Position numbers and translations under genes: made by a program
Shown: one piece after another, positions 1-13,059 of the stretch
Layout of the letters: every line of letters begins with the position of its first letter
How positions within the stretch are numbered: position 1 is the first letter of the stretch
Assembly: GCF_036785885.1 (NCBI RefSeq)
Contig: NC_092329.1
Coordinates: 7,936,001-8,000,000 of the forward strand
Length of the DNA: 64,000 bases
Source of the DNA: Coffea arabica
Lineage: Eukaryota; Streptophyta; Magnoliopsida; Gentianales; Rubiaceae
Direction of reading: 5' to 3'
The notes under the pieces: model-generated
What the model was told of the DNA's origin: nothing
Seen by the model: the letters and a program-made list of their open reading frames with translations, nothing else
The model's database searches: none

Positions 1-3000
1 GACATTTTGGGCACCAAACATCAACATATTTAGGGACCCCAGATGGGGAAGAGGGCAAGAAACACCTGGGGAAGATCCAATGGTGACGGGGAAGTATGCA
101 GTTTCTTATGTTAGAGGAGTTCAGGGGGACAGTTTCCAAGGTGGGATGCTGAAACATGGTGAACTTCAGGCCTCTGCTTGTTGCAAGCACTTCACAGCCT
201 ATGATCTCGATAATTGGAAGGGAATCACCCGCTTTGGCTTTGATGCTCGCGTAAGTGTCTCTGTCTCACCAATGCCCGTGCTTTTAACACTTTTTACCTC
301 TGATAATTTCTCGTACCATACAATTATAGTGTCTATGTCGGCAGCTATAAGCTGTATGAGTCTGTCTAATCGTTTCTTGCGGGGATGATAATAACAATAA
401 TAGTGTTGTGGGCTTCAAGGAAAAGTTTAGTTAAAGAATTGCTTTCTTGATGGGCAGTGGGCACCTTGACTCTTGTCATTCTGTCCTTGAGATAAAATAT
501 GAGTTTGGTGCCAGAACTTTATTGGGTTTTGTGTCTTCATACGGCATACAGTAAATTTTTGGACGGTAAAAAAGGAGGGATTATAAATAAGATATCTCTT
601 GCTTGTGAAAAAGCAAATAAAAAGTTGTTTCAAATTTTTTGAAGTACAAGAACTACAAAGAGTACATTCCTTGTTCTTGGATAGAAATGAGAGGAAAGTT
701 CATTGTGTTTTTCTTTTCCTTGGTTGGTCAGAGTCGAGCCATGATTACTAATGTAATCCTTGGTCTAGAAGAGCAGAGTGCTACTAGGATAATTAACACT
801 CTTGTCTATTAAGGATGAGAAAAGAGCTGTTTTTCGTTCTTTTAAGTTGGTTCATATGAGATTTAAAGATTGATGCGCTCTTGGTGAATGAGACAAACCT
901 AAAGGTGAAAAGTAATCCGAATGAGACAGATTCTTTTGTTAGTAACCAGTTTGTGGACGTAGTATCAAGATTTCAAGAACCTAGTGATGCTATCCATTTT
1001 ACTGACACATTTTTTGGTCACATAAACATATGAGAATATATTCTCCTCCCCAATAAAAGAGATGCTGAAACCACGACCAGAAAGAAGCAATCCGAAGCCA
1101 GAGTCACGAGACTTCTTTAACTTCTTGTCCTCGTTCTTTATTTGTTCTCTCATTCTTTGCCCTTTCCCTACTTTTCTAACCCAATTTTTGGGTTTATCTT
1201 TAGGTAACCGAGCAAGATTTGGCTGATACGTTCCAACCCCCCTTCAGAAGCTGCATTCAAGATGGCCAAGCAAGCGGTATAATGTGTGCTTACAACCGTG
1301 TCAATGGGGTTCCTCCTTGTGCTAACCACAATCTTTTGACCCAAACTGCCCGTAAACAATGGGGTTTCCACGGGTAATTGTTCCCGCAAATTACGCCATT
1401 GAACATTGCCGCCGAAGGGCTTTTCATGAAATTAGCAATGCATGTAATTAACGGTCTATTCTATTCTTGCTGGTAGCCTAGAAGTGTGGAAAATCTAACA
1501 GTCTTGTCAGTATGTAATGATGTGATATATATATGATATTTAAAAAAAAAATTGATTAGAAAATGTGCCAAGAAAATATTCTAAAAAATTTTTCGTGAAA
1601 TGTTATAATCCAAACATGCTCATTTTCCAGTAAACGCCAAGGAGCTTAAAATTTTTTACATCTATTCTACCTAAAAAAAAAAAAAAGTAGTAATAGTAAA
1701 TAAAATCTCGCATCTAAAGGTGTTTTCTTAAAGGCCAAGCCCATGAATAAAAATTTGGTTGGGGTGTTATCAGGTACATTACATCGGACTGTGATGCTGT
1801 GTCCATCATTTATGAGCAGCACAAATACGCGGGAACGCCGGAAGATGCTGTGGCTGATGTGCTAAAAGCAGGTAAGGATGGACACCTTTCGTCTTCTTCA
1901 ACCATTATTTACGCATTGCTACTTGCTAGTTGATTTTGTTTGCCCCATTTTTAGGGGATAGGTTTTTATTTTTTATTTTTTTATTTTTGATGGAACAAGG
2001 GGATGGATATTACATGCTAATGGCCCATTCGGATTGTTATTTTTAGAAGTTTTTGCAGAATAATATATTGTATTCATTTGATACATATATATATAAAGTA
2101 AAAATGATTAAAAAAAATATGTTCACTAAAGGAAAAGGAAAACGTAAAAATTTTTAAAGGGAAAATGGCTTTCACTCTGAGATGATTTTTTTTTTTTTTG
2201 TCGCAACGGTAGAATTCCGATAACCTAATTTAGCCTAACCTAATATAGGAGGGAGGGGGAGGAGGAGGGAGATTCGATGTAAATAAAGATTCCATCGAAA
2301 AAATTTAATTAAAACCACCACATGTTGTGGCAAATTTTGGTGGAAGGTCAAGGATTGGTAAGAGTTAAACCCTTGACCTTCCACACCACCCGGACTGTAT
2401 AGTCTTGGTGGTGACCACCCCGCCAAAGTCCTAGTGGCTCTTGAGATGATTTGTTCACTTAGACTTGCCTGGGCCCAGACTTTTCAAGCTTAGCTGGCTT
2501 CTGGGCCCAAAATGACAGTGACTCGTTTCCTCAAACAACAGGATTACTGCTCCCACCTGGTCCACTATGGCGGCTAGGTTTTGGATTCATATAGCAATGG
2601 GCTGTCCATCCATTAAAGTACAAACTTGTGCGACCTGCAACCAACTGGAATACAAACGCATTTAGCGCTAGTATAGGCTCAGATTGTATGACTTTTATGC
2701 ATAAAAGTCTAATTAGTTTCTCATGCATAAACCCTACAATGAAAGAGACCTCACAACAGCATTTTCTTTCGTGTGAGTCAACAAGAAAGGCTTTCTAAGT
2801 ATGTGAAGGATAACATGATAGACTACCAGACAGACTATTTGATTGATCAAGAAATCAAACTAAAAGAAGTTAAGCCTGAAAGTTGATCTAGGTTAGGTTC
2901 CATATTCTTGATGTACTTTTTTTTTTTTTTTTTCTAAGTTAAGCCTAATTGATCTTGCTAGGATGCCAAAAAAAAAAAAGAAATGCTTTCCAAGGACAAA

Positions 3001-4586
3001 GAGCAACTAGAGTAAACAATTAGTATGTAGTAGAGTAAATGGGAAGTTTAATTATAAGTTTATGCAATCGGTTTAAGTGAGCAGGGTGGTAGATTATTAA
3101 TCGTGTGCAAACAAAAATTGCAGGCATGGATGTCAACTGTGGCTACTACCTGCTGAACTATACCAAATCAGCCTTTTTGCAGAAAAAGGTATCAGAATCT
3201 GACATTGACAGAGCCCTTCAGAATCTCTTTTCTGTTCGAATGAGATTGGGACTGTTTAATGGAGACCCAAAGAAACTGCTTTATGGTAGCATTGGTCCAG
3301 ATCAGGTCTGCACCAAGGAGCACCAGGAACTAGCACTTGAAGCCGCGAGAAATGGCATTGTTCTGTTAAAGAACTCTGCTAAGCTCCTTCCTCTTTCAAA
3401 GAAGATCACGTCGCTGGCTGTTATAGGCCCTAATGCAAATAATGCATTCGTAATGCTGGGAAACTATCAAGGCCCTCCTTGTATATCTGTTGCAGTTTAT
3501 AAAGCACTGCAAGACTATGTTCCAAACGCAGTCTACCATGAAGGTTGCAATGCAGTCAATTGTACCTCTGCTGCAATTGATGATGCAGTGAATGCAGCAA
3601 AAGGAGCAGATTATGTCGTCTTAGTCATGGGGTTGGATCAGGGCGAAGAAACAGAGCAGCTTGATCGCGAGTCTTTGACGCTTCCTGGTCAACAAGAAAG
3701 CCTGATTACAGCTGTTGCTAATGCTGCAAATAAGCCAGTTATACTAGTCCTGCTTTGCGGAGGTCCAGTTGATGTAAGTTTTGCTAAAGATAATCCAAAA
3801 ATAGGAAGCATCTTGTGGGCTGGTTATCCAGGCCAAGCAGGAGGGATTGCACTCTCAGAAATCCTGTTCGGCGACCACAACCCAGGTGAAAGCAATTAAT
3901 TGCTTTTAGTGATAACTGTAGCAAAAGCGATTGTTAGCTTTAGCAAAATCAAAGGCTATAATATCTCATTTTCGTTTGATTCCTGTACAGGAGGAAGACT
4001 GCCACTTACTTGGTATCCGAAAGAATTTGTAAATATACCGATGACAGACATGAGGATGCGGCCTGATCCATCCTCAGGATATCCAGGGCGCACATACAGA
4101 TTCTACAACGGCAAAAAGGTGTTCGAGTTCGGCTATGGCCTGAGCTACTCAACCTATTCCTATAACTTTGTAAAGGTTGCTCAAAGCACTCTCTACCTGA
4201 ATCAGCTGTCAGCTACTGCTCAAGTAACAGCTACAAGCTCGAATGCAGCTCGTTATCTTGCAGTGTCTGAAATGAGTAGAGACTCGTGTGAGAAGGCAAA
4301 GTTCTCTACTGTAGTAGGAGTTGAAAACTCAGGGGATTTAGCAGGTAAGCATCCAGTGCTGCTATTCGTTAGGCAAGCGAAAGCTACTAATGGAAATCCA
4401 ATCAAACAGTTGATTGGATTCCAGAGGGTGAGCCTAGATGCAGGAGCTAAAGCTGAAATTGAATTTACTCTCAGCCCTTGCGAGCACCTTAGCGGTGCCA
4501 ATGAAGATGGCTTGATGGTGATGGAAGAAGGATCTCGCTATCTCGTTGTAGGGGACAAAGAGTACCCTATTAATGTTGTCATATGA
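1..4586 (+). CDS. BXL: GH3 beta-D-xylosidase / alpha-L-arabinofuranosidase, 5'-partial
   Basis: This is a secreted cell-wall enzyme family that removes xylose or arabinose from xylan and arabinan side chains. Five exons are readable: 1-250, 1204-1373, 1774-1871, 3124-3885 and 3991-4586, all with GT-AG borders and a continuous frame, giving about 624 of the usual 770 or so residues. The signal peptide and N-terminus lie upstream of the window. The first exon encodes the GH3 signature [19 protein letters not shown]. The third encodes [10 protein letters not shown], whose first Asp is the expected catalytic nucleophile of the family. Exon 4 carries the second GH3 domain ([27 protein letters not shown]) and exon 5 the [10 protein letters not shown] motif followed by the C-terminal fibronectin-III-like domain. 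The sequence resembles the Arabidopsis BXL6/BXL7 group most, from memory. The intron after exon 3 contains a SINE. Substrate preference cannot be read from the sequence. Confidence 0.93.
2189..2441 (-). mobile_element. SINE-like retroposon in BXL intron 3
   Basis: An insertion of about 253 bases is flanked by the 11-bp direct repeat TGAGATGATTT (2178-2188 and 2442-2452). Read on the minus strand it ends in an oligo(A) tract just before one copy of the repeat, as a LINE-mobilised retroposon should. The minus-strand 5' half contains a degenerate B-box-like stretch (GGGTTTAACTC). It lies within the 1872-3123 intron and does not disturb either splice site. Family assignment is inferred from structure only. 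Confidence 0.65.
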
Positions 4587-4765
4587 AACCAACAAACTGG
4601 GCTATCCTTACATATATATATATCCTTGCATTGGATTTTGGCTCTCCAGTTTTGGGGTTATAGATGAACGATGTTACAGGGGACAAATTATTGTTTTCAT
4701 GTGAAAACATCTATTACAAAGGATATTGTTGGCCCCCGAAATCTTGTAACATGCATTTTTGGGGC

Positions 4766-4771
4766 AATAAA
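4766..4771 (+). terminator. Poly(A) signal of the beta-xylosidase gene
   Basis: A canonical AATAAA lies 180 bases past the stop codon in an otherwise non-coding, T-rich 3' region. It is the best candidate cleavage signal for the GH3 gene. Confidence 0.5.
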
Positions 4772-6301
4772 AGGACGAAAATTTTATAGGTTCTGATCAG
4801 TTGGAATTACTATGTCTTTTCTCTCTGCAAGTTATTTTCTTTGTCTAAGGATGCCGCCAAGCCCAAAAAGACTTTTTTTTTTTTTTTTTGTCAAAAAGAC
4901 ATGAAGTACCTCTATTAAAAAATACCGGTCTGAAGGAGATAGCTCACAAAAATCATCAAATTGGACAAAAGAAGTTCGAGGGAGAATGATTTTGGACCAT
5001 CCAATTCTTACAAATAGCCGGAAAAGATTGCATGCGGCAATGGTATACAAGCCAATTCTTAGAAGTGCTAGTAACAAGGTAGGACATGGATATGATATGA
5101 CTGCACAAATGATATTATTGTTATGCATGGAAAACATCAAGCCTCTATGAATATATTTTCTTGAAGGAATTTTCTATTCTGTGCCCTTAAGGCAGGCACA
5201 GGATAACCGTATAAAATATAAGGGATGGATTCATTTCAAATTTTAAGCATTATCATCTATCCCTAAAATCAGGAAACTTTAGCGAAGAAATTCTGAACTT
5301 TTTCAAACAACTAACATTTGGATCCACCTCTTATCATGTGACCTAAGTGCACAGAATAGAAGAACCCTTTCTTGAAACCTTTTAATGTGTAATCGTGAAA
5401 TATAATTTACTCATAATTATTAGGAATTTGGTAATTAGACGCTTGAAATTTTGGAATCCAGTTACGGAATTTTATTTTATTTTATTTTTTGGTTATATCA
5501 TTGGCTGTAGGATATAAAAATTTGAAAGCTCGAGGGCAGGATTGATTTTCACTAAATACAGGCAAAGGTGAATACATTGATCATTCTGAAATTCGTTACA
5601 TGATTAGTAAACTGTTGTCCTACAGGTCTCACTACGACAATGGTAAACATACGACACAAGTAAGGTTCTTGCCATGAATTCAGATTCAATTTTACCAAAC
5701 GAACCTTAGTGGTCACATCTGGACGAACGTTAAGCTAAAACTAACTCAACTGGAGAAGCAAAACAGCTGAGAAAGCCTAGACAAAATTTATGCTATCGGA
5801 GATCCAATTCCAAACTTGCTTTTCTTCCGTTGAGTTGTGCGGTTCTAAGTTTGGTCTGGACCATGCATGTGCACGAATGGCGAAAAAATGGCAGTCAAGG
5901 ATGGTGTACCTGACGAAATGGCAACAATGAATTATTCTAGATTTGGCTAAGAGGTTGTGCGGTCATAAATTCATAATCAGATCCTTCATTATCTGGAAAA
6001 CAAAATTACTGAGTCAAACTTCATTGCATTATTACGTACCGTTTCGCGGATTTGGACGGCTGACAGAAACAGGCAGAGTAAGATGAAATAAGAGCAGGCA
6101 AATTAAAAGTGAGAAAACTTGACTAGCCTAAGAACAGTTTTATGAAATATATATTGGAAGTAAAATATGTGCATTAATAGAGCTTCGAAAGGATACGAGG
6201 ATTTGCCCCATCCATATTGTTTTTAATTTCTTATTAAGGGCCAGCTGTTCATTGGATAAAACGATGAAGATTTTGTTGCAGAGTGACAATCATTTGTTTT
6301 A
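4772..6301. other. Intergenic DNA, no gene seen
   Basis: AT-rich sequence between the GH3 gene and the first Mutator-type MITE. No reading frame here resembles a known protein and no splice-linked exons were found. Confidence 0.6.
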
Positions 6302-6810
6302 GAGTAAAACACACTTTATCTTCCTATGGTTTAGCGATTTTTCATATACGTCCCCTGTAGTCTCAAAAGATGACACTCTTATGATTTGGATTAAAGTGTC
6401 AAAATAACCGAAATAATATTCTCTAACGGAACCGACAGAAATGTCGAGATTACCATTGTTTAAAAATTAAAATGATTGAGATAACTAAAATATATAAACA
6501 TAATATGCATGATATTTTAATCCCTTATGATTTTATATTTTACCACGTAACCCCCTTATGGTTTAGTGCTTTACCGTATAAGTCTCTTATGATTTTCAAA
6601 ATGTATACATAATCTCTTGTAATTAATAAATAATTTCCAACATTACACAGGAGAACTTTTGGCGTTTTAATTGACTCAGTTATGGGATGCAAATTTCATC
6701 ATTTTGACGCTTTAATTCAAATTATGAGGGGATTATCCATAATTTTTGAAACTATATGGACATTATGTGAAAAAATAATTAAACTGCAGGGGGTAAAATG
6801 TATTTTACCC
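6302..6810. mobile_element. Mutator-type MITE, 509 bp
   Basis: Long terminal inverted repeats (left end GAGTAAAACACACTTTA, right end complement GGGTAAAATACATTTTACC) extend well over 100 bases inward with mismatches. The element is flanked by a 9-bp target duplication with one mismatch: TTTGTTTTA at 6293-6301 and TTTGCTTTA at 6811-6819. Long inverted repeats with 9-bp duplications are the hallmark of Mutator-like elements. It encodes nothing, so it is non-autonomous. An open frame that crosses the right border (6682-7029) is incidental. Confidence 0.8.
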
Positions 6811-7741
6811 TTTGCTTTATTCTGCATCCCTATTCGAAATATGAGTAGAATTCCTCGAAACAATAAAACAAAAAGGATTGGGATGAAAAGAATTAGAAAA
6901 ACCCGAAAGAAATCAAGAAGCCCGACAAGATGTCGAGTTGTTACAAGATTTAACTTTGGATATGTTCGTGGTCTAGATAATCACACGAGTCCATGGAAGA
7001 GTTCAAAATTTGGTCAATATATTGGCTAGAAAATGAGATTATTTTTGTGCTTCAGATGACCAATCTAGCTTGCATCAATCAGGAAACAAAAACTACATAC
7101 TTCTAACCGTAATCAAATTACAAAGACACCAATTCATAGTTGTGTAGTAGTAATTAAAAAGTAAAATGTTAGGACAATTTATATTAACTTTGCCTAATTG
7201 TCACGATTACAGAGATTTCTTTCAGAAAAAAAAAAGCTTTTAATTTCCAGTGACTTCTTAGAAGCGAGCTCTAGATTTTTCACAAAAAAAAAAAGGAAAG
7301 AAAAGAAAAATGTTGTCTGGAATTAGCATACAAGAATCTTAAGCAAAAGAAGACCTCAAGGGCTAGTTCCTTAGATAATTTAAAAAAGTAAAAAGGTGGC
7401 CTGATTTTGCATTGAGCAATTAAATTCGTGTGTCTCAACTGATTATCCGAGTACTTATTCTGAACATGAATTTTTCTTTCCTTACATTGCAAGTCTAATG
7501 GAAAATTTTCTATGCAGAATCAGTTATCACATCAAGGGAAAAAAAAAATTATACGTCAATTAAATGACCTTGAGAGTTGAGATGATTGAACCAAGAAAAG
7601 AAAAGAAAAGGCATGGAACCTCGTTTAAAAGGAAGGTGCCCTTTTGCAAAAGACCAAATTTTATTCATAATTGTGACAATATAGCTGCTGGGATTTACTA
7701 ATTTTCAGTTTCTATTTAAATAACTTTGGACCGTGGTGCCT

Positions 7742-7744
<3 letters not shown>

Positions 7745-7803
<59 letters not shown>
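7745..7803. repeat. (AT)n microsatellite
   Basis: Uninterrupted AT dinucleotide run of about 59 bases, directly visible. Likely length-polymorphic. Confidence 0.97.
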
Positions 7804-7805
<2 letters not shown>

Positions 7806-8170
7806 TTTGGACTGTGGTAAATGTAGATCCTACCATTTACTTCTGCCAAATTGTTGACTAAGCCAATTAGCGGAACCAATCCTTCACGGCGATCACCTGA
7901 CCAGTTTTAATCTTATGCTTCAACAAAGCGAGTCAAACCGTTTCCCACCATAAACTTCTTCTTCTTTTTTTTTTTTTTTTTGTATTCTTTTTGGACCTCT
8001 AAAGCAAGAGCGGTAAAGGGCGAAATTAGTTAATAATCTGAAGCATGAGAAGACTGCTGGCATGTGATCCTAGCAGACTTAACTGTCCATTTCGATGGGT
8101 TCAGAGAACTTCACACTTTCTTTTTTTTTTAATTAACAAAGTCTTTTTTCTAAGGATATTTGGATAGCCA

Positions 8171-8357
8171 CTAAGGTTTTGTTTAATAACCCAATTTAAC
8201 ACTTAAATTTAATGAGTTTAAATTTTAACATATTTTGACGTGCTCGATAATAAAAAATAAAACATTTGAATTAATTAGATAGCACTAAATTTTTTAGACA
8301 AAATTTGTTTCAAAGAATAAGTGATAAATTATTCACTTATCACTTAATGTGATATAC

Positions 8358-8388
<31 letters not shown>

Positions 8389-8488
8389 TTCAAATGTATT
8401 AGATTTAATATTTAGCAATTTAGTAACTTAACGGATTTAGATTTTATATTTTAGTTTTCAAAGTTCAATTTATTAAACGCATCCTTAG
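8171..8488. mobile_element. MITE family X, copy 1
   Basis: Inverted ends CTAAGG...GTTTAATAA and its complement bound a 318-bp AT-rich element. The body is recognisably the same family as copies near 50105 and 52529, sharing the motif ATTAGATTTAATATTTA and the ATGTGATATGCACTC-like block, here partly replaced by a (TA)n run at about 8364-8389. No protein is encoded and no clear target duplication was found, so the superfamily is undecided. Confidence 0.65.
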
Positions 8489-10013
8489 ATTTTCAAGTTT
8501 TTTTTTAAAGTTATAATTTCAAAATTTTTTTCTAATTTCAGTTTTTTTTTTTATATTCTAATTTCAGTTTTCGATTTTTTGCTAGGGTTCTCTATGCTTT
8601 TCTTTTCTTTTTTGTTTTCGTTTCCACTGGTCGTTGCTGATGCCTTTTCCTTCAACTATCGGCATGAGGTCCCCCAGTTAGCTAAAGTAACAATTGTAAC
8701 AATGGTGATAATGGCTAATTATGGTGCAGCTTAGTGTAAAATAGCCCACAAGTTAGTTTGTCATGATTAAGTACCCAGTAGTGAAAATCTTCACAAATGT
8801 TCGACTGACAATTGACAAAAAGGGATACGTGGAATTATAAAAAAAAAAAAAAAAAAAGGGGATATGTGGCCCATGTAGAGATAGAAATTGAACTAATTAA
8901 GAAGCGTTTAGTGTTGAAGGTAGGACAAGTCCAAAAATTGGTTATTGGTGCTTAAAAGTTTAAATAAAAGAGAAAGGTGAAAATCATTTTGCACAGGTAT
9001 GGTGTGATAAAACGGTCAGAACTGTTCCAAGATAATTTATCTCCAATAGGGCTGACTATTGTTAAAATAAATAAACAAATAGATAAAGAATTAACGTTTT
9101 ATATACTGACAATTAAATGTACTGATTTTTTATACTAGTAGTTTTAAATGTATCCTATATGTGCATGATTTGAATTTTAGATTTAAATTCATATTACGTA
9201 GCATTGATCTAAATCTGCTTATGTAAAAAAAACCTTACCTGTAACATATAAAAAAGTTATCCATAAATAAATAGCGCAAACCTCATTAAAATGACATACG
9301 GTTTATTATTTCTCGAATTAGTAATTTATTTTCATAAATAACTCAAATACATTATTCTTTTAGCCAATTTAAAAGGCTACTCTCATCGCATCAATCAGTT
9401 TTTTTTCCCCCCAACAAATAGCATTAGATTCTGCAACTTTTTTTTTTTTTTTTAAAGTTTGCTATATTACTCGATATATATCAACAAAGTCCTCCTAATG
9501 AAAGCAAAATTTCCATGCCGCGTGTAAATTGATTAACTAAATTACTTCATGGTAATATTCCCAATATTCAGAGATTAATTCATGATAATCATGGCGCATC
9601 TACACATAAACAGTTCTAATTTTTCTCTTATCAACCAATGAATATCTTGTTTCTACCTCTCCTAATGTATATAATGCAAAATGAGAAGACGACCAATACA
9701 TATGAGACTTTCTATTTTGTTGGTAAAATTATATACGATCATTAAAATGTGATGTTTACCAAAAAAAAATTTTTTTTTTGTTGCAGTCATTGACTGGTCT
9801 TTTTTTTCTTCCTTGCTTCCTCTTGGTTCTGTAAGATGCTGGTCAAGCTTACTTGCCGAACCTGCGGCAGTTTTTTTTCTTTTTCGAGGACACCTTGCGG
9901 CGGCGGATGAAGAAGTCTAGCTGGGGAATACGCAGTCGAGATTCTTGAGAATTTCAGTCGGGCCTTTAAAAAAAAAAAAAAGAGGAAAAGAAATTCAGTT
10001 TTCATAAAATTAA
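8489..10013. other. Intergenic DNA, no gene seen
   Basis: AT-rich sequence with many homopolymer runs. No credible exon or RNA gene was found. A short open frame on the minus strand ending near 10026 runs into the MITE to its right and looks spurious. Confidence 0.55.
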
Positions 10014-10731
10014 GGGAAAATAACATGTTTCATCCTTCACATTTCGTAAAAATATTCTTTTCGTCCCTCACTTTTAAAATGAAGCAAATTTATCCCCGAC
10101 ATTTTAAAATTAAAGTTATTATATCCCTGAACCTAATTTTCAATTTGAATCAAACCATTAACCATTCAATAACCCAGTAATAAATTTCGAAAATAGAATT
10201 GATAGATCACTAGGTCAATTTCATCATATTCACATGACATTTATTAATCCAAAAAAATATAAATTATAACATAAAAGGCCATTCTTTGTCTTGGAATAGT
10301 AGAGTTTTTTTTGGGTAAATCTTTTCATACACCGTTAGTATATCCGCTTGCGAATCTAGATGTGTATCATAAATATAAAATTTGGTGTTTTAATTTAAAT
10401 TGAAATGATATGGCGATACATAAAACCGTCAGTGTATATAATGATAATGTAGGAAAGATTAATCTTTCTTTATGTTATAATTTTCATTTTTTATTTTTGG
10501 GTTCATTAAATTTTACATGAATATCATGTTGAATTAACCAAGTGATCGATTAATTACACCCCTAAAATTTCTAATCAGGTTGATTGGTGGTTTGATTCAG
10601 ATTGAAATTTAGGTTCAGGGATGTAAGACCTTCAGTTTTTAAATGTCAATGACGAAATTGTTTCGTTTTAAAAGTGAGAGACGAAAAGAATATTTTTGTG
10701 AAATGTAAAGGATAAAACCGATCATTTTCCC
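10014..10731. mobile_element. Mutator-type MITE, 718 bp
   Basis: Starts GGGAAAATAAC and ends with the complement, with inverted repeats of about 260 bases on each side (roughly 10014-10277 and 10468-10731). A perfect 9-bp target duplication, TAAAATTAA, sits at 10005-10013 and 10732-10740. The central 190 bases differ from the arms and carry their own partial inverted ends (GGGTAAATCTTT versus AAAGATTAATC), suggesting a second small element nested inside. No coding capacity. Confidence 0.88.
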
Positions 10732-11389
10732 TAAAATTAAACCTCCACCAACCAATGTGTAATCAATTATCACCTACCAATACGGTAGTTTAGGCACGCA
10801 CCTATGTTATTATGTCCTAAATTGCCTCAATTGGCGCAGCCATTGATGAATTAGCCCTTCCTTTAATTGAATGTTTTCAAAGATGGCAAAAACCAAACAC
10901 ATAGTGCTTGACTGAAACTTTCCATGGAACTAATCGGAAAAGGCCTTTTTTTGGTGTTGTCATAAATCACCTGCTTTATAGATCTGCCATATATCTTTGC
11001 AACAACAAGAATGCTGACGATGAGATAAACAGAAAAACTAAAGAAAAAAAATAGTACTAGAGTTCCAAGATCGCTTTTCATCCAGATTGGTCAAGGTCAA
11101 ATTTTAACTACTCTTCCAACCAAGTTAGTGTAGTGGTGGCATAAGGGGTACCAATATGTGTGATTAACGTTCAGTGTACCAATTGCATACTACAGTGGTA
11201 GTTTGGTCTCTGACTTACATAAGAAACCTTCTCTTCCCCAATCAAATGAAATGGTGATCTACGATGTATTCAACTGTAGTATAAATTGTGAAATTGATTC
11301 TTTTTGAATGTTAAATTAAGTATTACTTCATTTTATAGATCTGACCATCTAACTATTGAAAGACATGGACACAAATTTGTTGACTTTCA

Positions 11390-11555
11390 GTGAGTGTGTT
11401 TGGTTTACACATTATTTACACATACATTGACTTGCTTGTATCATCAACATGTTTTTCAATCATCTTTTTATCTCACATACATCACATCAAAAAAGTGTTA
11501 CGGTATTTTTTAAAAAAAAATTATCCCATATAATCTCTTATCCAAACACACTCAC
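11390..11555. mobile_element. Small MITE with perfect 14-bp inverted ends
   Basis: A 166-bp element starting GTGAGTGTGTTTGG and ending in the exact complement. Flanking TTGACTTT and TTGACATT may be an 8-bp target duplication with one mismatch, offset by two bases, which would fit hAT. Nothing is encoded. Confidence 0.6.
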
Positions 11556-13051
11556 TTGACATTCGCTTGATGGAAGACATCCTTGAAGTTTCAACACTGT
11601 GATCAAATTTATATAGTTTTTTAGGTCTATTGTATCATTTGATTTTCAAATCTATATAGATTTGTTTCATGTTTAATGTAGTTATTGCCCATAATGCAAA
11701 TAGTGGAATGAAATTACCCTTTTTATTTTTTTTCTTAAAAAAAAAAAAGTATTACTTCATTCACTAAGTGACACAGACGTAGACAGACATACCTTAGCCA
11801 CAATTCATCATGTTCAACAAATCTTCATTTCAGGATAAATGCTATGTTGGTTTTTGTAAGCCCCTTCACCTCGTTGTGATCAATTAATGAAAAATAAGGA
11901 ATCATTTATTCTGGGCAATTAGCAATGCTGACCACCTTTGAATGCTAGACGACCAGCACCCCGGCTGTGTATTTTTCCCCCTTGGGTTGGATGCTCCTGA
12001 GAAAAACTGCCAGAGTCCATAGGCAGTCTGTCTAGCAAGGAAATTGTACCAAATGGTAAGCGCTAACAACAGTACGTTAACATACATGAGATGTTCATAG
12101 GATGCCTTGGTTAGTTGTTCATTATTTTAATTACTTTTGTCACCAGTTCTCATCCAATGATGTGGAAGAATGACGGGAAGAATATGGGGTATTGAATTTC
12201 CTTCTTCTTCTATGAAGATTGTAGTAGTACTATATGTTACAATTAGGTTGAGATCAGATGAATTAGAGTTTCTGAATTCTAATCTCACTTCTTTCTCCTG
12301 TGCTTTAAAATTTTTTTAAAAAACATGGTACAAATTTAAATATAGTGAAACATATGGATTTTTCTCAAAGGTTGATATCTCTTTCACAAAATATATCATC
12401 GTGAACTTTTTATAGAGAAATTGTGTATGTTGAAAAGAAAAATTAGTTCCATGTCGCTTTTGCATGCAAATTTTATGGGTTAAAAACCCAATCAATGCTA
12501 CAATCAAAAACTAAAAAGAACAAGGGAAAAGTTCAAATTTAATCATATATTTTTGTTGTCCATAAGAATACACACCACTCAGAATTTTTTTTTTTGAAGC
12601 AGGAGCTTTTAAATTCACGTCCCCTTACTTACAATTCATCCTCCTTATCACCCAATTCAACTTTCTCAATCACTTAAAAATATATTTCTTCATTGTCCAA
12701 TGATAAAAGGCGTCTTAATTAAAAATTCTTTGCTAGTTGATCTAGGCTTCTTGACCTCCCTCCCTAAAATTTTCAAGGGTGTGTCATATGTTGTTTGTTT
12801 TCCGTTGAGAAAATAGCACAATCAAATTATGGGATAAAAATGAATAAAATTTACGATTATTTTCACTACTAGTATACTTTGCTAATCTTTTAATTTGGAA
12901 TGTATTCAAAGTAACTTTCCAATTTACTGCTGCATCCGCTGTAACTATAGACTTATAGGGCCTGTTTATTCCATCCGCTTTTGGCGCACGTGGACTCGAC
13001 TTGCTGTCCATGCCGCCAAAAGACTTAATTGCCCTTACTAAAACTGGAATG
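11556..13051. other. Intergenic DNA, no gene seen
   Basis: AT-rich sequence without recognisable coding or RNA features. Short open frames on the minus strand (11902-12087, 12784-13110) lack homology that can be recognised and the second approaches the hAT terminus. Confidence 0.55.
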
Positions 13052-13059
13052 CTTTTGGT

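Noticed and set aside
6682..7029. 115-codon plus-strand frame.
   Set aside because: It starts inside the inverted repeat of the Mutator MITE and runs into flanking DNA, so it is not a gene.
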